Assembly (NCBI RefSeq): GCF_022201045.2 | Contig: NC_068559.1 | Span: 28,589,501-28,653,500 of the forward strand | DNA from: Citrus sinensis | Taxonomy: Eukaryota; Streptophyta; Magnoliopsida; Sapindales; Rutaceae | Length of the DNA: 64,000 bases | Direction: 5' to 3' | Part shown: positions 13,223 to 25,294 of the stretch, piece after piece | How the letters are laid out: each line of letters opens with the position of its first letter | Position numbering within the stretch: position 1 is the first letter of the stretch | Notes under the pieces: generated by a model | What the model was told of the DNA's origin: nothing | Database searches by the model: none | The model's input: the letters and a program-made list of their open reading frames with translations, nothing else | Position numbers and translations under genes: made by a program

Positions 13223-15965
13223 CAAAACAGAATGATTTCACTACAAAAACAAAAAATAAAAATTTGTTTCATCGTTTCACAACACAAATCTCACCCACAG
13301 GCACTTCAGCTGTGCGCAGAGTATTTGGTACTTCACTGTTGTAAACTCAAAACACAGCATCTGTCCCATCTAGCTCGAAAAATATGCTTACATATCTCCA
13401 CCCCTAAAAGCTGAACAGAATAGCACATGCGAATCCCAGATAATCACATAGATACAGTGCAAATCAGCAAAATCCCTAGTGAGCCAGACATAGGGATGCA
13501 GCCCAATAGCAGCAGAACAACTGAAGGAAAAATGCAGACAACAGAAGCTATATCCTAACATTCATAAGAATATACAAATACCATAGCAATCAAATTTTTG
13601 ACATCAATTGCAAGGACGAGCAATTCAGGAAATAGAAATTCCAGACTGAAACATGGTCAAATGTGATCTAGAATTCTCAACATAAATGGAAACCTTTTTC
13701 TCAATGTTATGAAATAGAATCTCAAGTCGTGACAATGCCCAATTCAGTTAAATGAATACCCAAATAATGGAATGAGAGACACAAGCAAGCAAAACCAAAA
13801 CCAGTGTCATCCAAGATTACATACCTATAAGGAAGCTTGTATGCCTTAAATTTAAGAAACAGTTCATGTAGTTAGTCACTTTACAGTTTAATTTAAGCTG
13901 TTGATGACAAGCAATTGATACACATGACAACAGGAATCTCACATTATTGTTGGAGCCGCCACAAACAGTAACGAGTTTCCAGTTTCCAAGTTGAACAAGT
14001 GACCTTGCAAGAGCTCCAATAAACAGGAATACTTGACCAGAGCAGCTGTGGAAGGGTAAGTAAGTTATCTGCGAACCTGAAGCACAAATTTCACAATTAC
14101 CAACCATTGATGCCTACCATAACTGAGGAACCAACCTTGGACACTATTGACTACCTAACAAAAGAAGTGAATTACAAAAATGAAGTTCATCAAAGAATAG
14201 CAAATCTATTGAAATAGTCAATAGTAAGAGGAGAAAGATGGATTCTCAATCATATAGAGGAGATCTCTAATCCTACAATTGAAGTAGCTAGCTGGAAATT
14301 TCCTCACATGAATTCTTAAAAAGAGAAAAAGGGGAGAGAACATAAAGGGCTTCTGGAGACAAATTTTTCAATACGATTCTCCAATATAGTAATCAAACAT
14401 TGGAGTTTTCCATTTGACAGAAGAACCACTAACGTAGACCTTGGAAGATGACAAACACTAGAGATCTTTGGTAGGGAAAAAAAAAAATCATAGAATCCAG
14501 AACAAATCAATAGTATTACAGTAGTTAGTATTTTCCATTCCTCAACAAAAGGCCAAAATTTTTTACCAATTCCCAAAGGATATACCCTCAATGCACAAGT
14601 TATCCTACAATAAGTATACAACCAACTCTTCACACATTAAAGGTTGACTCATAGTTTCAAAAGATTTGGCAAAATGAACTATAATTTGCTCAATTTATTG
14701 TCGATTATGAGTATATTTGCTGATATTAAAGATGGCACTAGGTTCATTCAATCACACTGATACAAGCCTATATGTATCTACCTTCTACAATTGTAAAATG
14801 AAAGCTGTGAAGAATGAAGGATTTATTCCATAAATTCTTAAAAGGCAAAGCTAGCAACCATGTCGAGTCCAAGTCATGCCAAAAACCTTAAGACACCACT
14901 AGTTGCAGTCATTAGAGCAATTAAAGGGAACTGAGAAGGTGAATTAGTGCTAATCATAAAGATTTTTCATGCAGACAACATGACTCAGAAGATGAGCATC
15001 ATCCATAATGTTTAAGTTGTTGAATCGCTGCAACACTTTGCAATATTGGTATTCTCTGCCCCTGTAAAATAACATTACAGTGAGACATGGACAAAAGAAG
15101 GGGGAAAAAATGCAAACGAATTACAAGTCTAATGGGAAAAGACATATTGACTCCCTTTGAGGTTATAACCTAAACCGTCTAAACTTCATGGTGGACCCCA
15201 ATCGGAAGCAGTCAGATGGAATGACACCAAGAGAAATGGACTTTACCACACAAGTCATATGACCAAGTTACTCAGAATCTTATTACTAAACTCCATCTAG
15301 CTAATCAAAAGCCCTACATTATTGATACACAATACGCGAATCGACTCTAGACAGCAAAGCAGTCCCCCTCTTTTACAAGCAACCTTATTATCTAACTCCA
15401 CTAGCCCCAAATGTCTCTAGGAAGAAAGTTCAATTAAAAACAAGCTACCAATGAAACAGTTATCATTTCCCTTCCTTCGACAAGTTTCAAGAAACTTCAC
15501 TCACACACATTCCATAACTGAACTTTTCTTTTTCCCTTATTAGGCCCTACAGCAGTGTTACAATAAAAGAAACTATCCAAAAAGATGGTCCTCCCTTCTC
15601 TGCTCACCAACATGCACAAGCACTCACCATTTCTGGAGGAGACACAAACATTAATCAAGTGATAAATTTGTCTGCTGTTTTCCATCCTAAAATTTATCGA
15701 GCCATTGTAGAAACAAATCAAATACATGCACTGAGAAAGCAAAACAAACAACCATCTCAATCCAAAACTACCACACATAACAAAACTGACATCATTATCA
15801 TGATCATTATTAGTAATATGATTACAACAGACAAACTCAAACAACCTAGGCGTGCAACTTATATCTAAAATTTGATCGAAGACCGAGGTTTCATCATCAT
15901 CAAAAAGAGTTACATAATCATACAATTACAAATTATTCTCATCATTATCATTATTAAGAAAAAAG
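13223..15965. other. Region 3' of the SAM-domain gene; possible minus-strand UTR
   Basis: No protein-coding gene is supported. Several minus-strand splice-like motifs (for example an acceptor near 15062) suggest that transcripts of the SAM gene, which ends at 15966, may extend and splice in this direction. The 142-codon minus frame at 15497-15925 sits directly downstream of that gene and looks like 3' UTR. Confidence 0.4.
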
Positions 15966-16880
15966 TCACGAAAAGCCCTTACGAAGCTTCTGAATCGCAG
16001 TATACAATTTCCTTCTAGAACCCACAGCATTTATTCCCATATCTTTAAGATCTTCAAGTGTCAACATCGGCAAAACTTCATCATCCACTTCATGTATCTC
16101 AAAAACGGGCGCGTATCGACTCAATCCCAATTCAATCAGCCACGTCCTCACTCCATCACTAGTTCCCACATTATTATCAAACTCATTATTTTCATTTTCT
16201 CGACTCTCCGATGCCCTAGCCCGGGCCAGAACTGAACTCGAACCCATTCTCCTCTGTCCGGGCCAAAAATCTAAGGCCACGTTATCCACCGAATGAACCG
16301 GGCTTTGGTCTTTTAACAGACTATCCGAATCGTGATCAAATTCACGATCACGAAACGTTTCGTCTCCGTCTTCTCTGCTGTCCCCGTCAGCTCCTTCGTC
16401 GATTTTCGAAATCCAATTCGTTCTCGCTCTCTTCGCTGTCGTCGCTCTTTTCGCTTTCACTCTCTTGTGAGTGACTTCGAGATTATTATTACTATTGTCG
16501 CCATTATGGTTTCTCTCTTCGGCGTCTTGAAAATCGTGTGAATCGCCGCCATTGACTAGGTTGGTTAAAGACCGAGCCTTGATTGATTTAGTTGAGGTGT
16601 CCTTAGGGAGGCGCCACGTGTGGTGTTGGGATTTAGTACGGCGCACGTGTGAATCATAAATTGGTTGGTCGCCGATCTCGCCTAATCGAACGCTGGGCCG
16701 CCGCTGTCTTTTTGGGGCCAGGGGTAGCCCCGTGGGCTCCGTTTGGCCCGGAATGATCGCCGTGGTTGTTGTAGCTGTCGTAGATGTCGTTGTTGTGTTA
16801 GTAGCGGTGGCTGTTGTGGCGGCGATTATTGGATTATCCGGCAACTGTAACTCTGCGGCCATAATAACAATAGTGACCAA
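15966..16880 (-). CDS. SAM-domain protein, single exon
   Basis: This frame encodes 304 aa without an intron. The C-terminal 62 residues (about 243-304) form a sterile alpha motif domain: VRTWLIELGLSRYAPVFEIH, then LPMLTLEDLKDMGI, a glycine, and RRKLYTAIQKLRKG. SAM domains mediate self-association or binding to other proteins or RNA. The rest is disordered: an Ala/Thr-rich stretch (about 20-43), a basic PKRQRRPSVRLGEIGDQP block typical of this plant group, and acidic Asp/Glu/Asn-rich segments. Basic clusters such as KRVKAKR could be nuclear localisation signals. Two in-frame starts exist: 16880, and 16862 (MAAELQLP), which I consider equally likely. The partner and pathway are unknown to me. 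Confidence 0.85.
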   Translation of the reverse strand: MVTIVIMAAELQLPDNPIIAATTATATNTTTTSTTATTTTAIIPGQTEPTGLPLAPKRQRRPSVRLGEIGDQPIYDSHVRRTKSQHHTWRLPKDTSTKSIKARSLTNLVNGGDSHDFQDAEERNHNGDNSNNNLEVTHKRVKAKRATTAKRARTNWISKIDEGADGDSREDGDETFRDREFDHDSDSLLKDQSPVHSVDNVALDFWPGQRRMGSSSVLARARASESRENENNEFDNNVGTSDGVRTWLIELGLSRYAPVFEIHEVDDEVLPMLTLEDLKDMGINAVGSRRKLYTAIQKLRKGFS

Positions 16881-17270
16881 GAGAGAGCGTGTGTTTCTTT
16901 GTGCGAGTGTGTGGGTGAAGTGTGCATAGGATAAGGAATGGTGAGGGGAGATCTGGTGGTTCTGGTATTCGTAGAACGTGTGTTGTTCACCGTTCGATTA
17001 GCTCTGTAGTCATTGGTCTTTCATTTTTTCAAAAAAATGGGACGGTAGATGACTGAGATCAGCTTTTTGGTCGTGATTTGGTATTGCTTGGGTGAATCGG
17101 ACGGTCCACTAAGACCTCGGTTATCTACAATTCTGTACGTCAGGCCAACAAATTTCAGTTAGGATATTGGGCTACACCTCCACTTGGATCTCTAACAGGC
17201 CGAAAACGGGAGCTCTTTATTTTCAAGCCCAGTCGTGGATTTGCAGCGACACTGAGTGCACTCTCCTCCT
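16881..17270 (-). promoter_or_regulatory. Probable promoter/5' UTR of the SAM-domain gene
   Basis: This is the interval directly upstream of the minus-strand start codon, before a MITE-like element. No TATA box is evident. The assignment rests on position only. Confidence 0.35.
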
Positions 17271-17670
17271 GAGCATCTCTAAAAAAGTTTTAAAATAAAT
17301 TTTTATTTCTTATTTAAAAAATCATATCAATATTAAACACTTTAAAAGATATATTAATTTAAATTTTTCAAATAAGATTTATTTCTCACTCTTTAATATT
17401 ATCGAATGAGTTTCTCTCTCTTCTATTAATATCTTATTATTATTTATTAAAAAGATAAGACTGTAATAAGTATTATTCATGTTTCCTTTAAAAAATGGAG
17501 TGTAGTTAAATTTGATAGTGGGAAATATTTAATTAAAATAATGTTAATTTGTTCTTATTTGATGAGTCTTTTGGAAAAAATTATATTTTTCTATCCTCTT
17601 ATTTGCCACATCAGTAAGTAAATTAATACTTGAAAAGTAAAAATTAAATAGCTTTTTGAAAATGCTCTTA
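17271..17670. mobile_element. MITE-like element, about 400 bp
   Basis: The left end GAGCATCTCTAAAAAAG and the reverse complement of the right end (TAAGAGCATTTTCAAAAAG) form imperfect terminal inverted repeats around an AT-rich core without coding capacity. Near the right end is CACATCAGTAAG. GAGCATCTC-type ends are common in small non-autonomous plant DNA transposons. I could not identify the target duplication. Confidence 0.5.
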
Positions 17671-18263
17671 GGAACGAGTGTTGAGCTGAGTTTTGGTAAG
17701 TATTAATTATTAAATTAAAAGTTATGAAGTAAGAGAAATTAAAAATATAAAATAAATTTAAATTTTAAATTTAATATTCAACAAAAACTTAATTTAGGAT
17801 TGAATCATAATCTTTTTTTAAGAAAGACTTTAATAATAATAATAATAATAATGGAAAACGGTGATAACGTCTGACGGCCTGTGGCTACTATCCAAACAAC
17901 TACCAACAACTACAATGGAGAAGAAGTTTGGCAGCACAATGATGGAGCTTCGGTAGCATGACGGTGGAGCTTTAGTACCAACAGGCAAATAGCGATGACG
18001 ATGGAGGAGAAGCTTCACAGCGACGACGATAGAACTTTGGCAGCCGCAATGGACCTTGGTAGTTACAAGGGTTTGTTGAATTTTCATTTTTTTAATCTAA
18101 AGGGGATATTTTTTAAATATAAGAATTTTAATGGAGGTAAAATTTGTATTCGTGAGAACGGGGGACTGATTCCCACGCTTTCCTTAGGAATCAATCTCTT
18201 ATTCTCGAAACTCATTTTGACGTGAGTCTTAAATATTCAATTTTAATTCATACTCTTATTTTC

Positions 18264-18333
18264 TGAAGTAAACATTATCAATAATTTTGATTTTATTTTC
18301 TGAAGTAAACATTATCAATAATTTTGATTTTGG
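18264..18333. repeat. 37-bp tandem duplication
   Basis: TGAAGTAAACATTATCAATA and the following bases recur exactly 37 bp later. The two copies are essentially identical and adjacent. Confidence 0.9.
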
Positions 18334-18639
18334 CTTCCAATTCCTCAATTAAAAAATAAATATTCAGCGATTTTTTTTTTAAATTCAACTTCAAAAAGAA
18401 AACAATTGAAATAAAAAGTTGCCAAAACCTTAACCGGAGAAGAAAAAAACAAAAACAAATTGTAACCACAGCGAAAATGAATGCTGTAATCACAAATGTC
18501 CGTAGGCTCACAGTGATTGATCCCCTTGTCTGTTCAAGACTTGAGAATCCACAATTTTGATTCCTTTCCTTTTCACGTTTTTACCCTCTCTTGCTCACTG
18601 GACAAGACAAGTTATACACTGTCCAGCGTTCAGCTTCTG

Positions 18640-18648
18640 TTTAAATAG
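18640..18648 (+). promoter_or_regulatory. Candidate TATA box of the FUS3-like gene
   Basis: TTTAAATAG lies about 93 bases before the ATG at 18741, a plausible distance. It is degenerate and unproven. Confidence 0.35.
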
Positions 18649-18740
18649 AGGCCTGAGTCTTCTAACCCCTCACGGTATTTCGAGAGAGCTGTGCCTGTGT
18701 CTGTGTCTGTGTGAAAGCAAACGCAAAGGCCTGGAGCTCA

Positions 18741-21164
18741 ATGGCTACCCTTTTGGGTATTGATGAAGAAGAGACTGTTATGATGCCGAGTAACGCCGTT
18801 AACGGCGTTCAGGTGATCAGTCAAGATCATGCGGAGCCTGCTGGTGCTGGATGTGACTGCAGCAGGAGCCGTCGATTTCGAAGGAGAGTTTCACGTTCAT
18901 GTAGACCACGCTACCAGCGGGTTGCTGCTGACAATCCATTGGTCTTTAATCCACGTGTCAACCGTCTGCCTGTTCAGCCTCCACCGCCGCCACCCGTTCG
19001 TGTGAGTTCCAAAATTTTTCTCTTAATCCGGCTTGTCACCTCTCCGTTCTCTTGAGATATTTAGCTTTTGTTCACAATTTTTTTTTTTTAATTTCTACAC
19101 AGCGATCCATTTATTTAACGGCGGATCTGTAAATCTCCATTTTCCTTTTTTGATCGATCATGTTTTTGCATTTTTACACACTAATTCCATATGATATTTT
19201 GATACTGATTCCTCTTCGAGTAACTCAGTAAAAAGGTTTTCCTAATAATATAGGTAAAAATATCTTCAAGTTCTTTTTCTATGAATGCGAATGTTTTTTT
19301 TCTTTTTGATATCTACTCTGAGCTTAGTATATCGTCTTTATGATTTTGACAAAATTAAAAAGTCTTTTGACTTGAAGTGTGTACTTTTTATAGATGTGGT
19401 AAAAAACTTGTTTTCGCGCTTAATTTTAAATATTTTGTTAAAATATAAGTCTACTTTCGCGCCTAAATATAATAAAAAAATTTCAATTTATTTTAAGTCA
19501 CGTGTCAACTAAGGTCTTATTTAGTATTTAAGTACTGTATGTTTTAAGTCGAAACTGTTATGAAAAAAAAAAGTAATTATAAAATAAAAGTTGATAGTGT
19601 ATACATATAATTTTTAAATAATAATTTTTTAAAAAAGTAAAGATATTATTTGTTTCCCTCATACAAATGTGAGATCAAATAAACTTAATTTTTAAGTCAT
19701 AACAACTATTATTTATCAATTTATTTAGTGTTGTATATCTCAATACCAAACATGATTTGAGTTGTGCATCCTAATTTGTTTTTCTCAATGATTTTCTGTA
19801 ACTTAAATGTACAGGAGACGACGGAATTATCAACTTCCTAAACACAAGGACTAAGTGTGAAAATAACATTAATTATTTTGTCATGGTATGAAATGGAAGT
19901 GGAGTATATAAATCAGTTTATTTATTTATTTTTTAAAAAATGTCTGATAATCATATAGTAGTGATACGAGCTGGTTGAAGAATTGGGGAAAAAAAAATTG
20001 ACTTCAGAGTTCAGATTATAAATGAAATTTAACTCTCTTAATGGCCGGACGTTCTTTCCAATATGGCATTGATTCATCAAAATTATTTATTGCATGATGT
20101 ACGAAAATTTAAAAATATTTTCAACATTTTATGTAACAGGAAATCAATCCATTCCTGATGAGGTTTCTATTTGAGAAACAGCTGAAAAACAGTGATGTGA
20201 ACGCAGCTGGGCGCATAGTGTTGCCGAAGGTGAATCACCAAATTTCTTTTTAAACCTTCCGATATGGCATGATTTCGAGTTTCATTAAGGATGAGTATTG
20301 TTATTTCTTCAATAACCAGCTACAAGTGTTTGTTTGATCAGAAACTTGCTGAGACCTATCTTCCTCCCGTGAACGAAAAGGCAGGGTTCTGGATGCACCT
20401 TGAGGATATGGACTTTAATAAAGTGTGGACATTCAAATTCAGGTTTTTCTCTGAAAATACAAGTCTTTTAATGTGCTTGTATTACTTATATATGTTTCAC
20501 AACGTAATAATATCTGTCAATGTTATTATTTTTTAATATATCCATCTTGATCCATCATTGGCAGGTTCTGGCCTAACAACCGTGGTAGAATGTACATCTT
20601 TGAGAATACCAGTGAGCCAACCCTCTAGATTCCTCTCAACTAGTCTATCAACCTATTTATATGTTCATAATCATGATGGGCAATTAATTAGTTTGTTATT
20701 GACTGATATTAACTAAATATATGTATACGCACGAAATTAATGGATGCAAACTTGGCCAGGGGCGTTCATAAAGAGGTACTGCTTGGAACTTGGAGACTAT
20801 ATTATGGTATACAAAGATGAGTTGGAGGGATCATACGTGAGTACTTTCCTATGTCCAATAATTTTGCCCTGAGAGAACTTATTATCATAACCCTCAACGA
20901 GTAATTACATCTATATATGTATACACGTATATGTTTCAGCTCGTCCGTGCTAGAAAGAAAGGTAATTATGTTCCAGTTCATGATCAGTCGAACCAAGTTG
21001 ATAACAATGCAAACTTCCCTAGCATTAACCTGGAAGAACTTGTCCGTTGTGGAAATAATTACCCGAAGCATGCGTGTGAAGTGGACACATCAGATTATGC
21101 ACATCTTATTCTCACTCCCTGCTGTGAATCCCTTGACTTTGCTCCCGATCCGCCGCTTGGGTGA
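18741..21164 (+). CDS. FUS3: FUS3-type B3 domain transcription factor (6 exons)
   Basis: Exons 18741-19001, 20140-20229, 20342-20442, 20565-20611, 20760-20836 and 20940-21164 join in frame (801 nt, 266 aa). The B3 DNA-binding domain spans about residues 92-195: FLFEKQLKNSDV, AGRIVLPKKLAETYLP, a segment ending VWTFKFRFWPNN, then MYIFENT, LELGDYIMVYKDE and YLVRARK. This is the LEC2/ABI3/FUS3 class, which binds RY elements (CATGCA) and controls embryo and seed maturation. A basic stretch and a proline-rich linker (PVQPPPPPPV) just before B3, and a short tail after it, fit FUSCA3 better than LEC2 or ABI3. The tail is acidic and ends PPLG. The start follows a candidate TATA box; an upstream in-frame ATG at 18711 would add ten residues. 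Intron 1 (1.1 kb) holds AT-rich sequence that may include a small MITE (about 19510-19762). The B3 call is near certain; the FUS3 orthology is likely. Confidence 0.88.
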
Positions 21165-22007
21165 ATTGAAGAAGATAGGCATCAGATCATCGATCTTCTG
21201 ACTTTGGATTGCCTATCTTTGTTTTATGTATGTTTGTTTTGAAGCTCATAAAAAGTAGAGGAATACGAGACCTCCATTACATGGCTCTCCTAAGTTTTCT
21301 CTCTTTTTTTTTTTTTTCTTTTGAGGAAAAAAAAAAAGGTACTATGAGACTGCATTTATGTACGTGTGCGTTTGTTAAAATTAATGTGCTGTTTCTTTCT
21401 GCTTTGGTGGGAGTGCATGGGAAGACAATAAAGGATAATGCTGTATGTGGTTTGTGTAATTTTAGTTGTTTTATTTGCACATCTGGTGCTTCCTTAAATG
21501 AGTTCCTCTAATATGTTAGCGGCTTTCACCACTTACATATCGATTTCATTATGATCTCATTTATGCACGTTAACAAACTTTTTAGTAGAGCTATTATTCT
21601 TCCAAAGTTATGAGAATTTTTTTAATATTAATTAATTCTCCATATGTATTTATGAATAATTTGTAAGAATAAAATCTGATCGATATTGAATTAAATTAAA
21701 ATAATAAATATATCAATTATATGGTATCCCATTTTTTTTTAAAAAAAACTATTTATTATTTATTGATAATATACGCACACATAGAAGAAGGAAAACGGCA
21801 TTACAAATTGAGAAAAAGGACAAGTAAATGAGTTGCCAAAGCTCAAATCAACAGAGCACTCTCTTTGAAGGAAAAGCAATTAAGCAAACGCAAAATAACG
21901 AAACCATTACCAAATAAACACATATTATTTCCTGCGACAATTTTTAATTATTCTAATATTTAACGACCCAACGGCCTTTACCAGACACTGTTACAGAATG
22001 AGAGTAG
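21165..22007. other. 3' flank of the FUS3-like gene, up to the retrotransposon
   Basis: The first 100-300 bases are probably 3' UTR. The rest is AT-rich, without a gene. The final five bases (22003-22007, AGTAG) are the left target-site duplication of the copia element. Confidence 0.55.
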
Positions 22008-23558
22008 TGTTGGGGAAAAATCAGGTTTTTAAAATTTTTATAAAACCTTTTAAGGACCACTCTCATATAATATATAGGAATACGTAATTCAGAAATCGTA
22101 CCTTGAAAATCTGAGTTGGCTTTTTCCGCTGAAGTGATTTAGGCTCCTAGATCACGATCCACCACCACCACTCTTGTTAGATCACGATCCGTCACCACCA
22201 CGCTTGTTAGATCACGAACTGTCTCCAATGATCTTCCAGGTTATGACTCAGGTTCGATCTGCACTTGACGTGTGGGCGCCTTTATCACTACCAAAGCAAC
22301 TAGCACGAGAAAATTTTTCTCTCAACAATAGAGAGAAAAATCTTTTTCTCTGATCTGTATAAAAAGTGGCTTCTCTTCTTTTCTTTAGGGAAAAATAAGC
22401 CTTATATATCTCCCTTTAGTGAAAACCCTAGGCTCCAAATAATGCTCTAAATAAAACTCACGTTTATTTACTTTTTCAATAGGGGACCTACCTTGTAAAA
22501 TAACATAACGCCCCTTATACAAAAGCTAATTAAATGGAGCCTCCCACTAAATGATATATTTAGGCTTTTGACCCAAATCGCTAGTTATCTTACTTATTAG
22601 TCCAGTAGTGGTGCAGTCAATTAAATGAGCTAACCCAGGGATCATTTGGGAACATACAATAGTGGCTACAATAATTAGGCCTGTAATTAAACTAGCCCAA
22701 TTATTTAATTCCAAATCTACTCCACTAAAAGATTGGAACTGACTTCCATAATTGTATGCTCGAATAATAATTCGTCCCAAGCCACATTGATTTCTTTACT
22801 GCACAATCCTTTGTACCACATCGTTAATTAAATTGATATCTCAACTGTCCAATCAATTTAATAACATCTTATTCCTTGATCCTTACTGGTTTTCTCTAAT
22901 GATCATTTTCAACATACTAAATATGTTGACACACTCTGGCCAGAGAATTCTATGATCAAGTGCCGAAAACCCATCAAGAGATGTGTTGTACAAATTCTAT
23001 ATTGTTAATCCATAACTCCAATACTCATAATTGCTCCCACCAAGATACCGGGTAATCTTGACCACAAGAATGTGTCGTGCCCATTGGTAACTCAAATGGA
23101 ATAACAATTACAATCATGAAATCATAATTAACTCAAGATTAAGATTACAGTAAAATCAACGCCTATGAGATTTAATAAGTCTGACAGTTATTACAAAGTT
23201 AATTAAATCTCATATGTGATCCTGTTCAATGTAGTCGTACTACATTAATAAATTCATACATGATTAAGACAAATCATTCAATGAATTTATTACAGTCTAT
23301 ACCTAAATAAAGTGCTCAACTTTATTTATCAACTGCGAACTAAATTTATTTAATCATAAGATAATTTGTATTTATGTCTTCTGTGAATCCACATGGTGAT
23401 CACATAAATACATATAATATGATTAAATGGACTTTAATACAAATATTAATGCAATTAAGATATTTGAATAAAATACCTCATTTATTTTATTAATCAGAAA
23501 AATTTTTTATTACAATTAAATAAACACATATGCTTTTAAAGAGCATATTTTCCCAACA
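22008..23558 (-). repeat. Left LTR (3' LTR of the element)
   Basis: 1551 bp, starting TGTTGGGG and ending CCCAACA. By eye it differs from the right LTR at about 13 positions (around 0.8 %), all single-base changes, with no length difference. Both LTRs contain a 77-codon minus-strand open frame (22547-22780 here). Confidence 0.95.
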
Positions 23559-23568
23559 ATCTCCCACT
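23559..23568 (-). other. Polypurine tract
   Basis: On the minus strand AGTGGGAGAT lies directly before the left LTR. This is where plus-strand DNA synthesis of the retrotransposon would be primed. Confidence 0.8.
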
Positions 23569-23573
23569 AGCTC

Positions 23574-24968
23574 TCAAAGCATATTTGGCATCTCACGCAT
23601 GCCCATGGAATCTAAGTGCAAGTTAAAAGGTTTCCCAGGTATGGCCTTAGTAAAAGGATCTGCCAAGTTTTGCTGTGACGCAATCTGAGTAACCTCCACA
23701 TCACCTCTCTGCACTATATCCCTTATAAGATGATACTTCCTCTCAATATGTTTTTGTTTCTTGTGGTTCCTTGGTTCCTTAGATTGAGCTACCGCACCAC
23801 TATTATCGCAAAATAGTTTCAGGGGTGCAGTTACAGCAGGTACCACCTCAAGATCTTGTAGGAACTTGCGGAGCCATACAGCTTCTTTTGCAGCTTCGGA
23901 TGCAGCCACATATTCAGCTTCAGTTGTGGAGTCTGCGATACAAGATTGTTTCACACTCCTCCAACTAATAGCTCCACTTCCCAATGTAAACACATAGCCG
24001 GAAGTTGATTTTCTGGAATCCTTATCTAACATAAAGTCAGAATCAGTATAACCCACTGGAATGAGTTCATCACCAGAATACATAAGCATATAATTTTTAG
24101 TTCTTTTCAGATACTTCATTATATGCTTGACCGCAGTCCAGTGTTCAGGTCCAGGATTAGATTGATATCTACTAACCATCCCTACCGCAAAACAGATATC
24201 TGGCCTAGTGCAAAGCATGGCATACATAAGACTTCCCACAGCTTCTGCATAGGGAACTTGTCTCATTCTCTCTATCTCTTCAGATGTTTTAGGTGATTGA
24301 TCCTTAGAGAATGTAATTCCATGTCTGAATGGTAATAAACCAGTCTTGGAATTTTCCATGCTAAATCTAGCCAATATCTTATCGATATAGACCCCTTGAG
24401 ACAAGGCTAAAGTTTTATTCTTCCGGTCTCGTAATAATTTGATACCAAGAATATAACTTGCCTCTCCCAGGTCTTTCATATCAAATTGTTTTGCTAACCA
24501 ACTCTTTATTGTAGTCAATATTCCTATATCGTTTCCAATTAGGAGAATATCGTCTACATAAAGAATTAGGAAGGCTACAGATTTTTCTTGAATTTTCTTG
24601 TACACACATGGTTCATCAATGTTCTGAATGAATCCAAGCGATTTTATCGCTTGATCAAATCTGATGTTCCATGACCCGGATGCTTGCTTCAATCCATAAA
24701 TGGATCTCTGCAACTTACATACCATGTGTTCTTGGCTTCTTTGTATAAATCCATCTGGTTGCTGCATGTAGATGTTTTCTTCAAGATGCCCGTTGAGAAA
24801 GGCAGTCTTGACATCCATTTGCCAAATTTCATAATCTAGCACTGCAACAATGGAGAGCAGAATCCTGATGGATTTAAGCATAGCAACCGGAGAAAAAGTT
24901 TCCTCATAATCGATTCCCTCTTTCTGAGTAAACCCTTTGGCTACTAATCTTGCTTTAAATGTTTCCAC
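23574..24968 (-). pseudogene. Copia reverse transcriptase and RNase H (pol, 3' part)
   Basis: A 464-codon open frame carrying the copia reverse transcriptase and RNase H. Recognisable blocks are [34 protein letters not shown], the catalytic YVDD (near 24550-24561), the [13 protein letters not shown] region, and the RNase H stretch SSTSGYVF-like / TEAEYVA near the end. The frame ends TGA at 23574-23576, just before the polypurine tract. It is the continuation of the frame at 25292-27601, but the linking segment is broken, so I list it as a pseudogene fragment. An apparent start here is only the first Met after the breaks. Confidence 0.93.
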
Positions 24969-25294
24969 CCTTCCGTCTACTCCTCTTTTTCTCTTGTAGA
25001 TTCACTTGCATCCTATAGGTTTTACCACATTTGGTGCCTCTACAAGTTTCAGACTTTATTGGAATACATAGATTCCATTTCTTGATTCATGGCCTTTTTC
25101 CAAAATTCAACATCTCTATCTATTAGAGCTTCGTTGTAACTAGTGGGATCTTGTACATGTTCATCTGAGATAGCCGTATAGGTTTCTCCCAAAAGCATGT
25201 ATCTCGCAGGTAACCTAGTTACCCTCCCACTACGACGAGGTTCTAAAAGTGATTGTTGTTCAGGGTTAATCCTGTGTTGATCATCTGGTTGTTA
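24969..25294 (-). pseudogene. Broken linker between integrase and reverse transcriptase
   Basis: Conserved copia linker residues can be followed through this segment in two frames. There are three stops, a TAA at 25292-25294 and TGA codons at 25049-25051 and 25002-25004, and a one-base shift between about 25037 and 25049. Both TGA codons stand where tryptophan would be expected, so they look like G-to-A changes. Confidence 0.85.

Larger units (their letters stand above)
17671..18740. other. Region upstream of the FUS3-like gene
   Basis: Non-coding. It holds a TAA run at about 17830-17851, a degenerate repetitive stretch at 17855-18065 with recurring GATGGAG / GAGAAG / TTGGCAGC words, and a 37-bp tandem duplication containing TGAAGTAAACATTATCAATA (18264 and 18301). 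The last 100 bases are probable promoter and 5' UTR. Confidence 0.5.

Noticed and set aside
15497-15925. 142-codon minus-strand frame after the SAM gene
   Set aside because: No domain, low complexity, and placed directly downstream of the SAM stop, so it is better explained as 3' UTR.
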